Origin: Ctenosaura bakeri
Taxonomy: Eukaryota; Chordata; Lepidosauria; Squamata; Iguanidae
DNA: 64,000 nt
Reading direction: 5' to 3'
NCBI GenBank assembly: GCA_948474755.1
Contig: CAOLHI010001038.1
Span: 806,001-870,000 of the forward strand
How positions within the stretch are numbered: position 1 is the first letter of the stretch; every line of letters begins with the position of its first letter. The notes below the pieces were generated by a model that saw nothing but the letters and a program-made list of their open reading frames with translations, was not told where the DNA came from and ran no database searches. The position numbers were made by a program, and so were the translations under genes. This document shows, in pieces, positions 38,228-49,655 of this stretch.

Positions 38228-38929
38228 GTAATGCTGAACCACACGGGCCGGAATGCTCCCTTAACTTCCCTACTACCTGCTAAGCCCATTCTTCCTCATT
38301 TTTTCCTCCCTGTGAAAGCGAGAGTTGCATGAAAGAGAGACACTTACCCCTTTTACAGGTCTTTTATTTTTGTTGTCGTTGTTGTTGTTCTCGTTTTTGT
38401 TCTCAAAAAGTGCATGAAAAATACTTATTTCTTGCAAGCTACCTAAAAAAAAAAAATCAATCTTTTTTTTTCCTTTTTTTTTTCTGGCTTGGCTGGGGTT
38501 AAAAACAAACTAACAAGGCTGTTCCTTTTTTCTTGCTGTGGGGCTTCTTGAGTTTTTAATTCCTTTTTCTTTTTTTAAAAAAGGGTTAATTATGTGCTCT
38601 TTTCTAATTGTTTCAAAAAAAAAAGGAAAAGACTTTTTTGGGGAACATTTTGTAAAAAAAAAAATTGAATACAAAAAAGAGGTTATGCATCCAAAATAAA
38701 AAAAAACAAAACAGCCGACATATCCAAACGAAAAAGGGTCTTTAGTTTGCAAAATGACAACTCATTTCTCCTTGCTGGCCATGTGGCAATCTTGTGTGCT
38801 TTTTAGCCCCCTCTGCTGTTTATATCCTAACCTGTACCATAAAGCTTCATCTGTTCTATCCAAGTTAGAGCATACATTGACTCCTCACAAGCTAACTAAG
38901 GTGGCATAAAATGTTTGGTTTTTCTGCAG
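38228..38929 (+). other. NEXMIF: Short last intron of NEXMIF, low-complexity
   Basis: This 702-base intron starts GTAATG and ends TTTTTCTGCAG. It is unusually rich in T and A homopolymers (about 38350-38720). The frame of the main exon meets TAA at 38229-38231, inside the donor itself, so retention of this intron would end the protein at residue 1468, losing the conserved C-terminal tail. An AATAAA-like run occurs near 38694-38700 inside the intron. Splicing is supported because the downstream exon restores the conserved vertebrate tail in phase. Confidence 0.82.
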
Positions 38930-39245
38930 GGAAACAGACTACATTCTTCTTAAAGCAGAAACAGCATTTTTGATTTTACCTGTATTTGAAGAAGAGACAC
39001 CTTTTTCTAGAAAGACGTTTGATGCTTGCTTGGGTTGTTCCCCCTTTTATTTTCCTTTGGTTTCCCACCCTCTTTCCTTGCTCAAAAAAAGGAGAAAAAA
39101 AAACATAACAATGCCTTGTAATAATGTTGAAGTGTTAAGTGCTGAAATCAAAAGTTTGAAATTGTGGGACTTTTTATTCTTTGGAAGCAAATCTGACATG
39201 GTTATTCCCTGTGTTTCAAAAGTCGTACTGTTGTACAGTTGTTGA
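38930..39245 (+). CDS. NEXMIF: NEXMIF last coding exon (C-terminus, residues 1469-1572 as read)
   Basis: After acceptor TTCTGCAG at 38929, the first base completes AGG (Arg1468). The exon continues ETDYILLKAETAFLILPVFE and EEET, matching the human tail ([23 protein letters not shown] and a few more residues, then stop). Past EEET the reading as given departs from the human end and runs about 80 further residues (Pro1492 to the TGA at 39243-39245) through Lys-rich and hydrophobic sequence with no similarity I recognise. The cause appears to be the five-T run at 39002-39006. One more T would give PFF and TAG at 39008-39010; and in that other frame the bases then read KDV and TGA, resembling the human KDI-stop. 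So this is either a real one-base deletion with an extended tail or a homopolymer error. The exon and its first 24 codons are secure; the last 80 residues are doubtful. Confidence 0.8.
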
Positions 39246-39303
39246 TGCACTATTATCCACAACAACCACACAAATTGTGCCAAACTCTGAACAAGTGTTG
39301 TAC

Positions 39304-39311
39304 TGTACATA
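39304..39311 (+). promoter_or_regulatory. Pumilio-type element TGTACATA in NEXMIF 3'UTR
   Basis: The octamer TGTACATA fits the Pumilio recognition consensus TGTANATA and lies 59 bases after the stop codon, inside AU-rich sequence. Pumilio proteins repress or localise many neuronal mRNAs. Single octamers occur by chance; conservation in other species would be needed to trust it. Confidence 0.35.
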
Positions 39312-41287
39312 TTTTTACATCTCTAATCAACAATGGGTTGTGAGTGTTTTTTTCTGGGGCTTTGGTTTGGTTTTGCTCTTGCCTTTTTTAATTTACTGGA
39401 AGCATTCCAATGATCACAATGAGCCACCCTTCTCTTGAAATCAACTGCTATGAAAATGATGTCAATCACTTAATACAATGTACCAAAAGTTTTATGGACA
39501 TCATAAAATACGTGTGCCAAATTGACTTACCTCATTTCATAGGTTTTGCCCTGTGGTTTGTAACACTATAAGAGTTAGGGGTTTCTTGCTGGGGGTGGGT
39601 GGGTGGGGCAGGAAGGACTTTAGCTTGGGAACTGGGAAAATATAATCCCCCCTGGAAAGTACTGATAAAACTTTAAAATTTAACCTGGGAAAAGGGTTTT
39701 ATGGAAGGATTTCAGATATTAAACAGTATCTACTCAAGGTAAGTTTACATGGAAACTCAAATGATTGGAAAGCAGCTGTTTTTGTCTTATCACTTGTTCT
39801 AATTTGAAGCAAACCCTTTCGCGGAAGATAATTTCAAGTTGTATTGTTGATCCTTTGTATCAGTTTTCTATATTTTGTAATGCAACCTGGGATAAATTCT
39901 AAATGTAGTGAGAAAAACCAGAACTAATGCATTTCATAGGTACTGTGTTGGTATATCATTCTGAGCTGTTTTGTACCCATTTTTTATTCTTCTCCTGGCA
40001 GAAGAGCTCACCGGTCCAAACTTTGGTGTTTTCTAAATGTTTTAACCTTTGCAGTGACAATATTCGTTGACGGTTTGTAAAAACAAAGCAAAACAAAATG
40101 TTTTTGATGCAATTATGAATTTGTATGTTGATTCTGTAGCATATCATGCAAAAGGAGGTGGAACTCTTGATGATCTCACCAAATTGGGGGCCAGATCCAA
40201 GAAATACAACAACAATAATAATAATTAAAAAATAAAAAATAATGTGCTTTTTCAAGACAGTAATAAGTGCTGGCTGCTGAATGAAGTGTAATTTTCAAAA
40301 GGCCTTATTTTAAACCTTGAGCCCTGCCCCAAACCTCCCTCCAAGGAAGAAAAAAAAAAGGTCTTGCAATTATTTTATTTTATTTCTTGTGTACCTGAGC
40401 CTGAGCCTGTGCATTTTGCTGCTGATTATATAATTAAAACTTGACAATGCAAGAGGCCTGTCAGCTTGGAAACCTTTTGGAAGCAGAGGCAGATAATATT
40501 AAGACTTAATGCACTAGAAAATGGTAATGTGAAAGGGGACTTGAGAGCAATTTGATGGAGGAAAGTAAAACACTGAAATGAGCAGGGACTTAAAGCTGCA
40601 CTAAGCCAAGTCCTGTTTCACCATTTCTTTCCGTGGAGCTTAATCAGGATGGCCAACGTCTTCTCCTGATTACGCCCATCCACGTGCAGGTTTCACTATG
40701 TGTCCTTGTTCAAGCAGGTATTTCCTCTGTTCAGCTAATAACGGAGCTTAAGATGGGTGTGTTGTTATTTTTTAAAGCCTTCATATTAAATTAGTATAAC
40801 TAGTTATTTCCTTGCAGAAGAGCTATGGGAAAAAAATCACAGTGGTTGAGGTTGTCTGGGCCTTTGTTCAGGCCCTTCTTTCTTGAAATCATAGAATAAA
40901 TGCTAATACTTGAACCTCGAGGCTGCTTTGCCGTGACTCTGATAGCAATACGCTCCCTGATTTGCAGGTGGAAGGAAGAGGTGTTGGCTCTTCTTTGATG
41001 TGTCAGCTCTGCTCACTTTCAAGTCTTGGTGGATTGGTTCCAAGATCTCCTAGGAATTGTCCTGAGGGAAATGTAGCACCCGTGGGTGCCAGGGTAGGCC
41101 TGTAGGTGATGCTCCATGATGGGGACCTCTGGTTAAAGTTGGACAGGAGGCAGGAGTGGCCAGTTGCACACTTGAATGAGCCCCGCTTGACTTAACGAGG
41201 CAAAGCTGTGACTGTCAGTGTGTATTTCTGCATACTATCCTGCCCAAATCAACAGGGAGGCTCCTAACGGTGGGGGCATCCCATAAC

Positions 41288-41422
41288 CAGTGGTTCTCAC
41301 CTTTGGTCATCCAGACGTTTTGGGCTTAAAGGCCCAGAAGCCCCAGCTCTCTTGGCCAATGGTGAGTGATTGTGGACACTGAAGCCCAAAACATCTGGAG
41401 AACCAAAGGTTAAGAACCATTG
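41288..41422. mobile_element. hAT-like palindromic element in NEXMIF 3'UTR
   Basis: CAGTGGTTCTCACCTTTGG and CCAAAGGTTAAGAACCATTG are inverted ends; inner arms GACGTTTTGGGCTTAAAG and AAGCCCAAAACATCTGG also pair. 135 bp. Flanking octamers do not match. Confidence 0.7.
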
Positions 41423-43597
41423 CCGTAGTTGGTTTTTCAGGCAGAGCAGAGCGGTCCCAAGTCATTCTGAACTGGGACTTGTGCCCCTTTCAGGAGAAGC
41501 TCTGCTGTTTGTGCCACCCCACCATTCCAATGTGCCAGGGCATGTTTTAGAAGCAGGCAGCAGAAGGGAAGATTGCCAGCCTTAGCCTTCCATCTTAGGA
41601 TGCCACAATAGGATTTGGGTCTCTACTGATACCTACATAAAGTCCCACCCCGCCCTACCCTACCCCCAGCCACTCTTTCTCTGTTCAAAGGCCAACCTTT
41701 TAAAGTCTGGACTGAAATTAGGAGTAGATTTGGCAACACCTCTCCACACACACATTGGGGAAACCAGCCTCTTAAGAGCTTTTGCCATTGACTCTGTTAG
41801 ATGTCACTTCCACATTCCACCTGCCATGGTGTTGCTTGATTTCCTACACGCACAGTCTGTCTCTTCCTCCCTGTCCTTGGAAACCCTGTGGAACCCAACA
41901 TTTTGGCAACCCCACCTTCATGGTGATACACCTCCCTTACTGCTACCTCAGTATAACATTGTCATAAGCACCTTTTCTTGGTCCCGCATTTGCCAAAAAC
42001 CCAATCCCTGCCTTCACCACCTGTTGGCTTGATTTAATGGTTCTTTTTCATTGCTTGCTCCCCTAAAGTTAGGAAGGATCTAACAGAGCAGCTTAGGGAC
42101 CCAGCTTCCTTCTATAATACAGCAACCTCCTCCATTTTCTTCTTCTGTGCTGCTGTGCCTATTTGGGTGACTTAAGTCCAGGCCGTGTTCCTCTTCTTTG
42201 CAACCTTTAATCAGTTGTGCCTAGCTTGCATCACGTTGGAACTGTTGCTCTCAAAGCTCCTGGGGCATTTTGGACAATGGGTGATACAGGGAAGAGGAGA
42301 GAAAGTTGCATAGTTATGAAGCAAGGAAGGGACTGACAATCCTTTGGAGAATGTTGAACAAACTACAATAATACAGACAAGGAAGGGCCTGAATAGATAA
42401 AAGCCTGTGAGTAGGAGCTCTGGTGTCGAAGGGCTGTCTGTATGTTTCCTTGGAGGGCCAACTGGAGCTCTTCTTCTGGCATTCCAGCCAAATCCTCCAT
42501 TGGATGCAGATGTTGACCACAAGTTGCTCACAAATAGACCTTTGTGAGTCTTTGAGATAGATTTGTTTTACAGCGTAGGAGGGCTTTCACATTAAGGCAG
42601 TTCTGAAAAAGGTAGAGGGTCATTAGGATAATTTCCTGCGTCTTATACAAATCCTTCTTTTGTCCTACTGTTGGCTTCCGACTGAACCTGTTCCTGCTAT
42701 GTAACAGGTAGGATGAATGTACAAATGATGGACAGTGATTCCACCTTTGAGCTGCCTTCATCTCTGTGCAAAACTGATCGTGTTTTCAGCCTTTGAATGG
42801 GAGAGTAAAGACCACTTGTTAAGGTCATTAAAAAAACCCACCTTGAGTGTCAAAATCCAAGCACAAAAGTAGAGGTTGCACCTCAGTTTCGAACTCTGGC
42901 TTTCCCTTCCATACATTTGAGAATAAAGGTCCAGTCTTTTCCCGGACACGATTTGTATTTTGAATGGAGAAAACTGTGAACTCTATAGCCACTGACAGCC
43001 TCCTTTCACAATTGTTGCCATGCAGCATTTTTTTGTACTCAACTGTAAGATCCAAAAAATTTTAAAAGTATCACACAAAGTATTTCTTGCTTATTCCATA
43101 GGTCACTGTTGCCACCCATTTTTTTAAATGGTGGTAAAAGAACAGACCAAGCATTTTAACAAAATGTGACAACAGTGGGGGGAACAGTGCAGCGTCTCAC
43201 CTAACCTTGTCTAACATAAGATGCTCAAATAGGCTGGAGACAGATGAGAGGCAAACAGTTTGAAACTTGGCTATTTAAGGGCTTTTACGATACTTTCTTT
43301 TTGGATCTGGATTTAGCCGTGGTCAAACAGAGGAAAGATCTCCCCTAAACTGTTTTGCCAGAGATGAAAGTAAAATAACTGTCCACGCCGTGAGCTTGGT
43401 TCCCTCTCACAAAACGGCTTTCCCTCCTCGGCCGCCTCTCTCATCTCTTGCCACCCGTTTCTGTTGCACCACTGCATCTATGCCTGAGCTGGTGTATGTG
43501 TGGAAGGAACCCGGCCTGTGAACCACAGTTTAAGATTTTTCCATCTGAAGCTTTTATGTTCTAAGCTCCACACAATGTGATTACCCCTTCCCCACAG

Positions 43598-43763
43598 CAA
43601 CTGGTGACGCCTGTGCTAGGATGCTGTGGAACCCCTCTGGGTTTTCCTCCAGATTTTGCAGCAGCTAGCCACGGTGCCAAACTTATTATCTGGGACCTAG
43701 GACTCCACACTTTGGAGAGTTGCTTCAAAGCTCAGATTAAAAACCAGAGCAGATGGACCACCC
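43598..43763. mobile_element. Palindromic repeat family B, copy 4, in the NEXMIF 3'UTR
   Basis: The right arm GAGAGTTGCTTCAAAGCTCA, then GATTAAAAACCAGAGCAGAT and GGACCACC, is clear. The left arm (CTGGTGACGC through TTTTGCAGCAGCTAGCCACG) is diverged. It lies about 1.4 kb before the main poly(A) signals. Confidence 0.55.
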
Positions 43764-44954
43764 CACTATCCCCTGCCCTCCATCCCTGCCTCTAAAGACG
43801 TCTGAGGAAGGGCTAAACCGTGAGCCTCCCCAGCTTCCATTTGAAACCGAGACCCTCTCTTTCTAGTGGGTCAGAATTTTATTTTAAGATGCAAAAACAG
43901 GGTTGGGTGGGTGGTGGAGAATTAAAATGTAGTATCTTTGTTTGAAACAAGGCATTTTAAAAAAAAACCCACATAAATCTGTTTCTCAGGTAAATAGGTG
44001 ACAGTAATGACAATGGAGTAACAGCCATTGGAGGGAGGGTGGGCACGGGTGGGGAACACCCTGCATTTAAAGCAAAGGGGAGGAAGCTAGAGAAAGCTGG
44101 ACCACCAAGTCAGGTGTGCTGAGCCAGTGAACACTTGCTGTGGCTAGGGGCGCGTGGGCGGAAGGGAGAGGACCTTTTTAGTTGCAGTTGTAGCTGCCCT
44201 TCTAGAGACAGGATAACGGACACTTTAAAAAGCACAAAGGGGTGTATTTAGAAACTGTGAGATAGTTAAGGAAAGTCCCAGTTCAACTCTTTTGGTCTTT
44301 TACTCCCACTTAGGAAGCAGGGTAGAAACCTAAGGAGATGCTTGGCTTCACGTTCCTGCAGCCCTTGCTGTGGGTACCTTTTTTTAAAAAAAACAAAAAC
44401 AAAAAACGAAAAAACTGCTGCCTGCAGAGATTTGAATGTACTCCTCCTTAAGTTGACTTCCATAGAACCAGGGGCACCTCTTGAGTAAGTTGCTACTGTT
44501 TTATGGTGCTAAAGAAAACTATGATTCCCCCTTGAGCATTACGGTAATCCTCTATGGCCCTTTAAATGAATGTAACATATCCATTTCTGTTTTAACAGTG
44601 TACACTGCAATTTTAACATGTTTGGGGATAATTTGCCTTTTTGGTTTTTTTTTTGGTTTTTCTTTTAGAACAAGCTTTATAAATATTCTGTAGAATCAAT
44701 TGAAGTATAATTCTTAAGGATCATTCTAAGACGCCTACAAAATCTTGTATATTTTTAAGTGTGCCAATTTGTAAAATATTTTGTAAGTGTATATTTTTCT
44801 TAGAAAAGTGCTGTGAAGTGTTTGTATGTGTGAGGTTCCCCCTTTTTGGCGCCCCTCTCTGGGTGCTAGTAAAAGGATGTATACTTAAAGGTTTCTGGTT
44901 TTAAAAACCAAAATACAAAGAAAAAAAATTTAAAACTTTTGTTGGGAATTTTGT

Positions 44955-44960
44955 AATAAA
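44955..44960 (+). promoter_or_regulatory. Poly(A) signal AATAAA (proximal of the terminal pair)
   Basis: AATAAA in TTGTAATAAAAAG is followed by GT-rich sequence (GTTGTGAAAGAGTGTAGTG) within 30 bases, a plausible cleavage context for a slightly shorter NEXMIF 3' end. Confidence 0.5.
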
Positions 44961-45175
44961 AAGAAATGTTGTGAAAGAGTGTAGTGATATTGTGTAAAGG
45001 AAACTGGACAAAATTTGTGAGCGCTTTGCTGTTTTATAGATCCTCTTGTAAATTATTCTTGTAATATTTTTTGTTTTGTTGTTCTTGTTGCAAAGGTTTT
45101 AAATATTTGTGACTGACTCTGTACGGTGAAAATGTCATATTGTTAACTTGCTGAGTTTTGTTATATTGTTTATGG

Positions 45176-45181
45176 AATAAA
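45176..45181 (+). promoter_or_regulatory. Poly(A) signal AATAAA, probable NEXMIF 3' end
   Basis: GGAATAAATAAAAATAAAA gives overlapping canonical hexamers, followed 25-40 bases later by GATGATGTATGTG, a GT-rich downstream element. The sequence loses its AU-rich 3'UTR character just after this point and turns into repeats, so cleavage is placed near 45195-45210. Confidence 0.7.
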
Positions 45182-45472
45182 TAAAAATAAAAATCTCATT
45201 TTAAGATGATGTATGTGAAGAAATTAGACACTCTTTACTGAGTAACATATGCTGGTGGTGAGGTGCAGTCTAGTTACTGTCTCCAGTTTGCCATTTCTTG
45301 TCTGGGCAGGAAGCTTGGGCTTGTACTCCAAACAACTCCAGCTTCAAAAGTAAATCCTTTAGCTGGTGGAATAGCAAGTGTTAACGCTTCTTTCTTTCCT
45401 TCTTTCGGTCCTTGCAAAATAACCCTGCTCTTCTTGGCTGCAACTGCTTTTGAAACTGGTTTTGTTTACCAG

Positions 45473-45829
45473 TTGTTTCTGTTGTTGTTGTGTGCCTTCA
45501 AAACATTTCCAACTTACAGAGACCCCACAGAGAGCCCTTCACAAGAGTCATTTCCGCACTAGCTTGTTATAGGGCGATGATTCCACTCTCAACATCCTCT
45601 GGAATCCTGGGGTTTGCAGTTTCGGGAGGGGCCGGCCTATAACAGGCTAGTGCGGAAATGGCCAAGGATTTCTTGGCAAGGTTTGTTCAGAGGAGGTTTG
45701 GGATCTCCCAGACTGAGAGAGTGTGACTTGCCTGGGGTCACCCAGGGGGTTTCATGGCTGAGTGGGGGTCTGAACTCTGGTCCCCCAAAGTCCTAGGGCA
45801 GTGCTCGAACCCCTACACCTCACTGGGTT
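45473..45829 (-). mobile_element. tRNA-derived SINE, antisense, interrupted by a family-A element
   Basis: The tail (GTTGTTGTTGTGTGCCTTCA, 45473-45545) and the body to head (TTTCTTGGCAAGGTTTGTTC through CGAACCCCTACACCTCACTG, 45664-45829) are parts of one SINE split by the palindromic element at 45546-45663. Confidence 0.85.
45546..45663. mobile_element. Palindromic MITE family A, copy 5, nested in an antisense SINE
   Basis: A 118-bp copy, partly deleted in its right inner arm, with CATTTCCGCACTAGCTTGTT and AACAGGCTAGTGCGGAAATG outer arms. It is flanked by AAG on both sides (45543-45545 and 45664-45666) and interrupts a SINE tail, which fixes its boundaries independently. Confidence 0.88.
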
Positions 45830-45969
45830 ATCAGGAATTAACCCCAATGAATATCCAGAGAGACAGGTAACACTGTCATTCCATTGCAGGAAACATAAAA
45901 GAGCCTTGTAGCACCGAAAACCCTCACATTTTCTGTGGCGTCACTGTTGTGAACTACAACCTACAAGCA

Positions 45970-46180
45970 TATATATGTATTTAATACTCCCCCTTCTGCC
46001 CCAAACCAGGACTCTAGGGGGCTTAGAAGATTAGAATGCACACCATATAGAAAAACACTTTTAAAAGCTTGTAATTAAAATACAGTTGCACTAACATTTA
46101 ATGTAGTGTTTTAACATTAAGAACAAAATAAATCAGTCATTAAAAATAAAGAAAAGAATTTAAAAAAAGTACAGTAAAGC
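45970..46180 (-). mobile_element. LINE 3' end, antisense, degenerate
   Basis: CCCCAAACCAGGACTCTAGG and GGGCTTAGAAG followed by A-rich sequence resemble the reverse complement of the ...GAGTCC...GGGCGGGATATAAATAAA type LINE end. Confidence 0.45.
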
Positions 46181-47099
46181 CCTTAAAAGGTTTCCCAAAG
46201 CCCACTGTGTAAGAATCTAGTGGAAAAGGACAGTGGTTAGTATAACAAATCAGGTTACAAATAGAGTGTATGTGCATGAAAGAGAATAGCCGGCATCCTG
46301 TTAGTGGAGCACACAGTCCATCTCACGCCTTTGTGTGTCTTTTTTGGTCAAGACGGAGTGTTATTCCCTTCTTCCCTCCACACCAATCAAAGCCCCATCC
46401 TGGATTTGCTACAGAGCTACTGAACCACCTTGCCCTTTGGCGATTCCATGCCTGGTGGAGGAGGGAGGAAGACACCGGAGAAGTGCCCGGCTGTGTCCCT
46501 GTAAGCAGATGTGAAATAAACACATCCGCCACTTAGACCTCTGGAGGATCTCAGCACTGATGTAATAATTTCATGACTGGTTACTAGGATATAGGCAGAC
46601 ATTTGAATGGCCAGCTGTTGTGCAGTTCTGCAGGTGGAACTACTTTGCTATGCTGGGCCGTGTGTGCGTATCCATACACCTGTACAGTAGGTCCCTCACA
46701 GCCATAAATCTGGGAATGTATTCCCCATCAATACAGGGGACCTACTTTATGTGAAATTACAAATTTAGACTCAGTCTGGAAGACAAGTTTAAAAGTGAAT
46801 ATATGATTAAAACTGTGTGGGCATCAGTTATCCCCATGAACTGGATTCAAGAAAAATGTGGAATCCTATTTAGACAGTCCTCCAGGAATTGTGGCAATCT
46901 CCACAAAGCATTTCCATGCTAGAGATATACATGTGATTGATCTGAAAGGATTTGCTGGGTGTCTTGTGCAAGGACTGTTTTTTTTTAAAAAAAAAATTAA
47001 TTATGCAGCTAGTTACTTTACAGAAGATGTGTTGCCTCTCCTCCTTTTGTGCCCTCTTGGTACTTTCTGCAAAAGACACAGCAGGAGATCACAGGATCA

Positions 47100-47222
47100 T
47101 ATCATAGAATCATAGAAATGTAGAGTTGGAAGAGACCCCAGGGGCCATCCAGTCCAACCCCCTGCCATGCAGGAACACCCTCAAAGCATTCCCGACAGAT
47201 GGCCATCCAGCCTCTGCCTCCT
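47100..47222 (-). mobile_element. CR1 LINE 3' end, antisense, short
   Basis: ATAGAATCATAGAAATGTAG with GGGCCATCCAGTCCAACCCC is the reverse complement of the CR1 end found at 13425-13736. Confidence 0.88.
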
Positions 47223-47368
47223 CTTCTCTTTTTGCCACCTGGGAAACCTGCTGGTGAAGGCACAGCACAAGAACGCAGCTCTTACCTGTTGCTCTCTGTC
47301 TGTGTGCTCCTCTGAAGAGGAACTGTTGTCTAAACCAGCTCACCCAGCTAAGCCTCCTTAGGACTAGC

Positions 47369-47396
47369 TGCTGCTGCTGCTGCTGCTGCCGCTGCC
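47369..47396 (+). repeat. (CTG)n microsatellite
   Basis: Seven CTG units followed by CCGCTGCCAC, in intergenic DNA. Confidence 0.9.
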
Positions 47397-48840
47397 ACCT
47401 CCTCCTCTCCTGGTCCCTCTGCACATTTCCCTGGAAAAGGTGAGCTGTGATGTTTTATGCAATAAACCTCTTTAAAATTGCATCCAGCAACACCCTGCAG
47501 AGGAAGCATTCAGTCCCATAATTCCCAGCCTGCAGCCCCAATTTAAACACAGCTTCAAAACCCACCTTCATAAAAGCATGGTCAGACAAGATGGAACACG
47601 GAGCAGAAACCTGAATTTTCATTGTCTAAACAAGCAAAATTAAAACATTATTTCTTAATACATTTTAAGACACTGTGTCTCTGTGCATGTTTATGTCTGT
47701 ATATTTGCCTATAGTGATTGTTCAGGGTAAACAATACTTTTAACAAACAATAAATGTTCCAAATCTAGATTATGGTAAAACCTTCACTCGCCCCAGGGAA
47801 GAAAAACCCAACAATCTCTCTGACTCTTAGACCATTAATTTCTTCCTCAGGCAAACAGGATGGAGAGATCTGTGGTCTCAAAAGTTTGCACAGAAAGTAT
47901 GCACCTTTTTGGTTGGCCTAATAAAGAAATTACAATATGGAATTTGTAACTTGTTTTAAAGTCAATGTGTTTCTGTATGTTTTTAGTAACTTCAGCTCCA
48001 TACCTAGTTTTCCCCCGGTGTCAAAGCAGCTGAGCAGTGAATGATTCCTTACTGAATTCTGTTTCAGAGGCAGTAGCAAACCTTCCACCCAGAACAGCCA
48101 AGCACCATCATATTCCAGGAAGGATTAAATTTAACATATATTCCATATCCCGTTTTCCATTATGAGATTACCTCTGCTTAAAGGCTACTCAGCTGTACCT
48201 TGACTGAAAGCCACCTTAATACCTATTCTAATCATCCTAGCCTCTGTGACATGAGAAATGGTTTCCTTCTACGCTCTGCCTACCAAAGAGAATGCAGTTA
48301 TTTAAATGCTTAGCAAATGGGATGTGTAAAATCGCCTTTCCTTGCTCTCTAACCAGAGCCAAACTAGTCTTGTCTACAACACAAAGAAGCAGCGGTGAGT
48401 GGCAAAAGCAGCAGCATCAACCTCAGGTGTGCAGAAGTTCTGATCTGAACATTAGATCAAAAGCGATGGTAGATTCTGTGGGTGAATTTGGCCTCTTGCA
48501 TAGAGAACATCTCAGTCACTGAGGAGGGGGGTTCTGGAAGCCTGTGCAACCTGGGAACAGTATCAGTATCTCAGTGGTGATAACACAACTTCCCACCCTA
48601 CCACATCCACCCAATTAGAAGGAGGGATTGGGTTTCTATTAAGAGCTGCTGAGATTAAATGTTTGGAACTGGGCTTCCTTTTTAATAGCTAACAAGATGG
48701 TATCCCTCATTGAATTTTATGCCAGAGTTTAACTATGTGCTTTGTGAAGAAGCATTTCCTTTTTACCTGTCCTGAATCTTCCACCATTTAGCTTCAGTGT
48801 TTGGAGATTTTTTTTTCAACTCAGTGTACACCAGCTTTTG

Positions 48841-49022
48841 AGAACCAGTGAAGTCTAGTGGTTTGAGTGTTGGACTATAACCCTGGAGACCAGGGTGTGA
48901 TTCCCTCTCAGCCATGGAAACCCACTGGACGACCTTGGGCATACTCTCAACCCCAGAAAACCCTGTGGCAGGTTCACCCTAGGGCTACTGCAAGTCGGAA
49001 ATGGCTGGAAGGCAAACAACAT
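48841..49022 (+). mobile_element. tRNA-derived SINE
   Basis: AGAACCAGTGAAGTCTAGTG, GACCAGGGTGTGATTCCCTC (B box) and GCAAGTCGGAAATGGCTGGA with an AACAA-like tail. The middle part is deleted. Confidence 0.8.
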
Positions 49023-49059
49023 ACACAGTTCAGAGAAATCCTTTTGGAGATTGGTATCC

Positions 49060-49655
49060 CATTTTAGTTATCACTTATCCCATCCCAAACAACTAACTCT
49101 TTGGCCATGTAGCTGCTCACCTCATTTCCAAAACAGACACGATCAGATTAAAAAGCCCCAGGCCCAAGACAAACCCTTGCAGGAAACAACTTGCTATAGC
49201 CTTCCATATGAACAAATTCATCAATTTTTTCCACATTCTTTAACCAGTTTTTGATCTAAATGAAAACTATTAAGTTTGTGTACAAGCTTCTGAGGAAGAA
49301 CATTCTCAAAAAGCTTGTTGAAAGTCCAAGTGAACAAAAGCTGATGGATCACTTCTCTCCATGTTTGTTGGTATTCTCAAAAAACTTTCAAGTATTAGTG
49401 AGATGGCCCTTCACTTTACAAAAGCCTTGCTTATTCTTTTTCGATGAGGCATGTCCTTCCACCAGCTTAGTAATATTGTGCTTAACAGTACTTTTCACCA
49501 CTTTTCCTGGAACAGACATTAAGCTAACTGGTCTGTAATTTCCCCAGGTCACCTCAGAGGAAAATAAGGCACTTAGCTGCTCTGTAGCCTGCTATCCTCC
49601 TTGACTAGTTCTCTAACTCCACTGCCACCCAAGGGTGCTAGTGCACCTCTACTCA
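49060..49655. mobile_element. Degenerate LINE-like sequence
   Basis: The stretch with CTTGTTGAAAGTCCAAGTG, ACAAAAGCCTTGCTTATTCT and TAAGCTAACTGGTCTGTAAT resembles an old CR1/L3-type LINE ORF read antisense. I cannot name the family; orientation is uncertain. Confidence 0.4.

Larger units (their letters stand above)
39246..45200 (+). other. NEXMIF: NEXMIF 3'UTR
   Basis: About 6 kb of non-coding DNA links the stop codon to two poly(A) signals at 44955-44960 and 45176-45181. The last 500 bases are T-rich with many TTTGTA and TATTTTT motifs, typical of long neuronal 3'UTRs; human NEXMIF mRNA also has a very long 3'UTR. Earlier AATAAA hexamers lie at 40895-40900 and about 42923, so shorter isoforms are possible. 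Embedded repeats are an hAT-like palindromic element (41288-41422) and a palindromic element (43598-43763). Extent is inferred from sequence signals. Confidence 0.75.

Noticed and set aside
38970..39245. Independent small gene after the NEXMIF main exon
   Set aside because: Its beginning matches the NEXMIF C-terminal exon, with an acceptor at 38929 in correct phase.
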